A DNA stretch of 8,117 bases, from positions 1 through 8,117 of the forward strand of contig DQGZ01000193.1 of the NCBI GenBank assembly GCA_003531345.1, given 5' to 3'. The DNA comes from Alphaproteobacteria bacterium (GTDB taxonomy: Bacteria; Pseudomonadota; Alphaproteobacteria; Rickettsiales; UBA8987). Shown here in pieces: positions 5,264 to 8,117 of the stretch. The notes beneath the pieces were generated by a model that was given only the letters and a program-made list of their open reading frames with translations, was not told the DNA's origin and searched no databases. The translations under genes were made by a program, and so were the position numbers. The stretch's first letter is position 1, and each line of letters begins with the position of its first letter.

Positions 5264-5634
5264 TAAAAAAATATCTACATATTATCTTGATATGCCTTCT
5301 GCTTAGTAGTTGCGATAAAGATTTTATGGAAGGAATTCATGCAGGTGCTGAACCATTTAATATGTGGCGTCCAAAGCCGCCAGGAATTGGCGAGGTTGAC
5401 CCCAATGCACCACCTAATTATAAACAAGGCTGGAATGATGGTTGTGACACAGGATTATTTGTTTATGGCGGTGACCATTACAGATATTTAGGCTATAAGG
5501 TAAAACAGGACTATAAAATGATAAATAATGAAGATTATTATAATGCATGGCAGGACGCCTACCTGTATTGCAGGTGGTATATCTGGAATTACATAAGAAA
5601 GGGCGATATTCCAATAGGTTTCACCGAATTTTGA
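5260..5634 (+). CDS. lipoprotein 4 of the tandem paralogue family, TTG start
   Basis: Predicted 124-residue lipoprotein, function unknown. A signal MIKKYLHIILICLLLSS precedes lipobox Cys18. The residue after it is Asp, which in enteric bacteria keeps a lipoprotein in the inner membrane. Whether that rule applies here is unknown. A Pro/Gly linker (about 40-52) leads to YKQGWNDGCDTG (Cys62), VKQDYK, and DYYNAWQDAYLYCRWYIWNY (Cys104). The start codon is TTG at 5260, overlapping the previous TGA by four bases. No ATG or GTG would keep the signal peptide, so this rare start is well supported. The next gene begins four bases after the stop. Confidence 0.84.
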   Translation: MIKKYLHIILICLLLSSCDKDFMEGIHAGAEPFNMWRPKPPGIGEVDPNAPPNYKQGWNDGCDTGLFVYGGDHYRYLGYKVKQDYKMINNEDYYNAWQDAYLYCRWYIWNYIRKGDIPIGFTEF

Positions 5635-5638
5635 TTTT

Positions 5639-6208
5639 ATGAAAAACTTACATAGACAAATATTAGTGATATTTACTGTATTGTTACTGACCAGTTGCTT
5701 TACAAGAAGTAACCCGACGTATGACCTTCTTTACTCCTATGACCCTGATGCACCAGAAACCTGGAAACTTGGCTGGCAACATGGCTGCGAATCAGGCTAT
5801 ACAGCTTATGGCACCAATATTTATGGTAGTATGTACACCTTCAAACAGGACGTAACCAGAATAAATGACCAATATTATTACAAAGCCTGGAATGACGCTT
5901 TCAATATTTGCCGTGCATACATCAACCGCTATACTGGTGGTGATAGCAAGGTTAGAAAAAACCCAGCAGTATTTACCAGTGATGATCTAAGGATAACCAA
6001 TACTGGACTGCGTGATGATGCACCAATTACCAAAACGGGTCTATTTAGTGGAACATCTGGCACTGGCTTATTCGGCGACGCATTTGACCTGCAAACCCCT
6101 GGTTATGGCTCAACTGCGTGGGGCGCTAACGTTGATGAATGTGACTGGCTGAACCGATGTGGTAGTGACAAACCAAAAGACCCAATAGATGCACTTTTGG
6201 GGCATTGA
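5639..6208 (+). CDS. lipoprotein 5 of the tandem paralogue family, with C-terminal extension
   Basis: Predicted 189-residue lipoprotein, the last and longest member, function unknown. Signal peptide MKNLHRQILVIFTVLLLTS precedes lipobox Cys20. The core is WKLGWQHGCESG (Cys50), YTFKQD, and YYYKAWNDAFNICRAYINRY (Cys91), 41 residues between cysteines. After residue 100 it has about 90 residues absent from its sisters, rich in Gly, Thr, Asp and Asn. The extension has a GTSGTGLFGDAF stretch and a second cysteine pair (Cys168 and Cys174, in DECDWLNRCG). ATG 5639 follows the previous stop by four bases with no Shine-Dalgarno, suggesting re-initiation. The stop is two bases from the convergent bolA stop. 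No terminator hairpin is visible. Confidence 0.85.
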   Translation: MKNLHRQILVIFTVLLLTSCFTRSNPTYDLLYSYDPDAPETWKLGWQHGCESGYTAYGTNIYGSMYTFKQDVTRINDQYYYKAWNDAFNICRAYINRYTGGDSKVRKNPAVFTSDDLRITNTGLRDDAPITKTGLFSGTSGTGLFGDAFDLQTPGYGSTAWGANVDECDWLNRCGSDKPKDPIDALLGH

Positions 6209-6210
6209 AT

Positions 6211-6462
6211 TTAAACTAGCTTTATTTCAATTGAATGTGTCAGTTTAAAAACCTCTGATAGTTTTTCTACAATAAGTTTGTGTTTTTTATGAGTAAAACT
6301 CTCAGGAATATCTTTAGATGATATTTCCACCAAAAAATGAGTCTGACCACTTCCATCATCCCCCTTATGCCCTTTGTGCTGGTATGAATTATTTGTTATT
6401 TTTAGAAATTCAGGAGCAAACTCCCTTCTGAGAATATCCTCAATACTAGATGCTAATTCCAT
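6211..6462 (-). CDS. bolA: BolA family protein
   Basis: Small cytosolic protein of 83 residues. BolA proteins bind monothiol glutaredoxins through a shared [2Fe-2S] cluster and act in iron-sulfur trafficking and stress or morphology control; some bind DNA. The family is seen in SYQHKGHKGDDGSGQTHFLV (27-46), a histidine-rich loop of the alphaproteobacterial BolA1 type followed by the THF strand. Also visible are KKHKLIVEKL (59-68, corresponding to the usual RHR..Y helix) and LTHSIEI (74-80), with the conserved C-terminal His76. Start is ATG 6462-6460, with AGGG about eight bases upstream inside the preceding gene's last codons. It follows the methyltransferase-like gene by two bases and is probably co-transcribed with it and the kinase. 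No glutaredoxin gene is in the window. Confidence 0.88.
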   Translation of the reverse strand: MELASSIEDILRREFAPEFLKITNNSYQHKGHKGDDGSGQTHFLVEISSKDIPESFTHKKHKLIVEKLSEVFKLTHSIEIKLV

Positions 6463-6464
6463 AT

Positions 6465-7028
6465 CTATACCCTGTGAACATATACATAGTGTTTATCAAC
6501 CAGATATTTTACTTCTAATTTTTCTAATAGCTCCAATCCTATTATCTCAAAATTATTACTTATTACAATAGCTCCTTTTTTTGCTTCTTTCATCAACTTT
6601 TCAGGTAACTTCTTGTCTCCCCTGATATAAAATGTCAGGAAAAGATCAAAGCCTGACAGGCTTTCATTAAGGAAACTATTATGTATAAGCCTCACTTTAG
6701 GGTTTTTCCTGTGGTAGATTTTTGAAAATAAATAGGGAACAAAAAGCAGTTCAATACCAGTAAATTTTGCAGCTTCAAAATATCTGGAAAATCTTTTTGT
6801 AAGTCCGCCATAACCAACACCCAATTCAGCCACTTCAAAAACCTGCTGCTGATTAAAATATTTCTTTGCAGCCTCCAGCATTTTATTCGCTGTTCTTTTA
6901 TCTGTCGGAATAGTTGGCGGCCATATAAAAAGTGCAGAAATAAGATGCACGTAAATATAGCAGAGTATTATAACAAACAGAATAAATATCCCTGCAATTA
7001 TGTATATGTATGCTTGTTCTAGGTTCAT
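6465..7028 (-). CDS. membrane-anchored class I SAM-dependent methyltransferase-like protein
   Basis: This 187-residue protein has an N-terminal membrane anchor (about residues 7-36, long enough for one span with a possible re-entrant end), then a Rossmann-type domain. VAELGVGYGGLTKRFSRYF (67-85) looks like motif I of class I methyltransferases, with the glycine-rich SAM loop. FTGIELL (89-95) supplies the acidic residue (Glu93) of motif II. LSGFDLFLTFYIRG (124-137) sits where motif IV is expected, and GAIVISNNF resembles the next strand. The substrate is unknown. No DPPY or NPPF motif is present, so an N6-adenine DNA methyltransferase is unlikely. Its ATG overlaps the kinase TGA (ATGA, 7025-7028), and bolA follows two bases after its stop. 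Coupling to a membrane kinase suggests a shared cell-envelope or signalling role, which is inference. Confidence 0.75.
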   Translation of the reverse strand: MNLEQAYIYIIAGIFILFVIILCYIYVHLISALFIWPPTIPTDKRTANKMLEAAKKYFNQQQVFEVAELGVGYGGLTKRFSRYFEAAKFTGIELLFVPYLFSKIYHRKNPKVRLIHNSFLNESLSGFDLFLTFYIRGDKKLPEKLMKEAKKGAIVISNNFEIIGLELLEKLEVKYLVDKHYVYVHRV

Positions 7029-8117
7029 ACTACTGGAAAAAAAACTGTAAAATTACTGCCTTTACCCTGCTCACTTTTTATTACCATTTTTGCATCATGA
7101 TTATGCAGCATATGCTTTACTATAGAAAGTCCCAAGCCAGTTCCACCAACTTTACGGCTTCTGGATTTATCTACTCTAAAAAACCTTTCAGACAGTCTTT
7201 CAATATTTTCTGGTGAAAGCCCTTCCCCCTCATCAATGAATTCACAACATACCATATTCTGTTCTGGTAAATATTCTTTGAATTTATAGTTTAAGTTGTT
7301 GGTGTTATATATTTTTATGATAACTTTCGTATTATCTGCACTATATTTAATTGCATTTGAAATAATATTATCAAATATCCTCAATATTTCATCCCTGTTG
7401 CCGTTAACCTTTCTTACATCCTTTGATATTTCCTTTGCCAGTGTAATATTCTTCTCCATAGCCAGTGTTTTCATACTAAGGATTGCTTGCTCAAGAATAT
7501 CTTCCATATCCAATATTTCAAAATTATTCCTGCCGATACCGCTTTCTGCAACTGAAAGTACCAGCATGTCATTTACCAACTTTGTTAATCTGTTACCCTG
7601 ACTTTTTATTATATTAAGAAATTCCTTAATCGTTTCTGGGTCATTTTCCTGTTCAAGCAAGGTTTCAACAAAACCATTTATACTTGCTAAAGGAGTTTTC
7701 ATTTCATGACTGGCATTTGCTACAAAATCTTTTATCAGATTCTGTTTTTTTCGGTCTTCTTCAATTAGCATATTTAAACTCTCACTTTTCTTTATCCAGC
7801 TTTTGTTCAATTGCTCAATTGCCGCTGTCAACTCATCAACATTATTAAGGAATGACAGGTTGGGTTTTTCTGGATTTTCATCTGATGCCAGTTTTTTTAC
7901 GTATAATGTCAGCTCCTGAATATCTGCTATGTATGGCTGCAGAAACAGAAGCGACGAAAGAAATATCAGCCCGAATGTTGCAAGACCGACAGGCTGGCTA
8001 ATGAACCCAAGATTCATCATAGCGAAGATGACCAGTGTAGGTCCAAAGGTAAAAAAGAAAATTCCTTTTGCCAGCTTCTTGAAGGATATTTTCCGTGAAG
8101 CCAGAATCTCTGCTATG
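7025..8117 (-). CDS. PhoR-like sensor histidine kinase, N-terminus cut off by the window edge
   Basis: Membrane sensor kinase of a two-component system. The frame stays open upstream of the Met codon at 8020 to the window edge, adding 32 codons, so the gene is partial. In visible numbering, a hydrophobic hairpin has spans at about 18-38 and 43-63 with almost no external loop. Then comes a HAMP-like or coiled linker, the H-box FVANASHEMKTPLASINGF with phospho-acceptor His137, the N-box IISNAIKYS, the G1 box DEGEGLS (295-301), the F-box ERFFRVDKSRSR and the G2 box GGTGLGLSIV (324-333). The H-box is close to PhoR of alphaproteobacteria, but no PAS domain separates linker and H-box. With no periplasmic domain either, the signal is probably sensed within the membrane or through a partner. 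It heads a probable operon with the methyltransferase-like gene and bolA. Its response regulator is not in the window. Confidence 0.9.
   Translation of the reverse strand, partial: IAEILASRKISFKKLAKGIFFFTFGPTLVIFAMMNLGFISQPVGLATFGLIFLSSLLFLQPYIADIQELTLYVKKLASDENPEKPNLSFLNNVDELTAAIEQLNKSWIKKSESLNMLIEEDRKKQNLIKDFVANASHEMKTPLASINGFVETLLEQENDPETIKEFLNIIKSQGNRLTKLVNDMLVLSVAESGIGRNNFEILDMEDILEQAILSMKTLAMEKNITLAKEISKDVRKVNGNRDEILRIFDNIISNAIKYSADNTKVIIKIYNTNNLNYKFKEYLPEQNMVCCEFIDEGEGLSPENIERLSERFFRVDKSRSRKVGGTGLGLSIVKHMLHNHDAKMVIKSEQGKGSNFTVFFPVV

Noticed and set aside
4258..6208. Lipoprotein array as bacteriocin lysis proteins or entry-exclusion genes
   Set aside because: Small lipoproteins occur in those systems, but the shared cysteine-pair domain, the five copies and the absence of any bacteriocin, plasmid or transfer gene give no support.
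6465..7028. Methyltransferase-like protein as a DNA modification enzyme
   Set aside because: It has a membrane anchor, lacks the DPPY/NPPF-type catalytic motif, and no restriction gene is nearby.

Overview
The window is AT-rich bacterial chromosome, densely coding, with gene ends that commonly overlap by four bases. The housekeeping proteins (an L28 of alphaproteobacterial type, a BolA with the alphaproteobacterial histidine-rich loop, a class 2 dihydroorotate dehydrogenase and a PhoR-like kinase) point to an alphaproteobacterium with low G+C. It may be a host-associated or reduced lineage such as Rickettsiales or Holosporales. That placement is inference from protein style and base composition, not from a marker phylogeny.

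Left part (1-3596, all minus strand). A small unknown protein, cut by the window edge, carries a nine-G tract in its coding strand and overlaps by ATGA with an unknown multi-pass membrane protein. Next comes panB (pantothenate synthesis), then rpmB (ribosomal protein L28 with a lysine-rich tail) behind a textbook sigma-70 promoter, then pyrD (pyrimidine synthesis). The two gaps panB/rpmB and rpmB/pyrD hold degenerate heptamer repeats in head-to-head inverted arrays. They share a unit close to YAGRTKY, and each abuts or runs into the 3' end of the preceding gene.

Middle (3594-6208, plus strand). tsaC (a tRNA t6A modification enzyme) diverges from pyrD with the two ATG codons overlapping inside one CATG palindrome. 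After a 72-78 base gap with an extended -10 promoter come five consecutive small lipoprotein genes. All five are paralogues: a lipobox, then a motif YxxGWxxGCxxG and, 41-43 residues later, YYxxWxDAFxYC. The genes are joined by 4-base stop/start overlaps (three times) or a 4-base gap (once). This array is the most interesting content of the window: an apparently uncharacterised, tandemly amplified cell-envelope lipoprotein family whose members are probably made in a fixed order from one mRNA.

Right part (6211-8117, minus strand). A convergent operon, read right to left, holds a PhoR-like sensor histidine kinase (cut by the window edge), a membrane-anchored methyltransferase-like protein and BolA. 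The kinase and methyltransferase overlap by ATGA, and BolA starts two bases after the methyltransferase stop. The BolA and last lipoprotein genes end two bases apart, tail to tail.

No RNA genes, insertion sequences or CRISPR arrays are visible. There is no gene-free stretch longer than about 150 bases.
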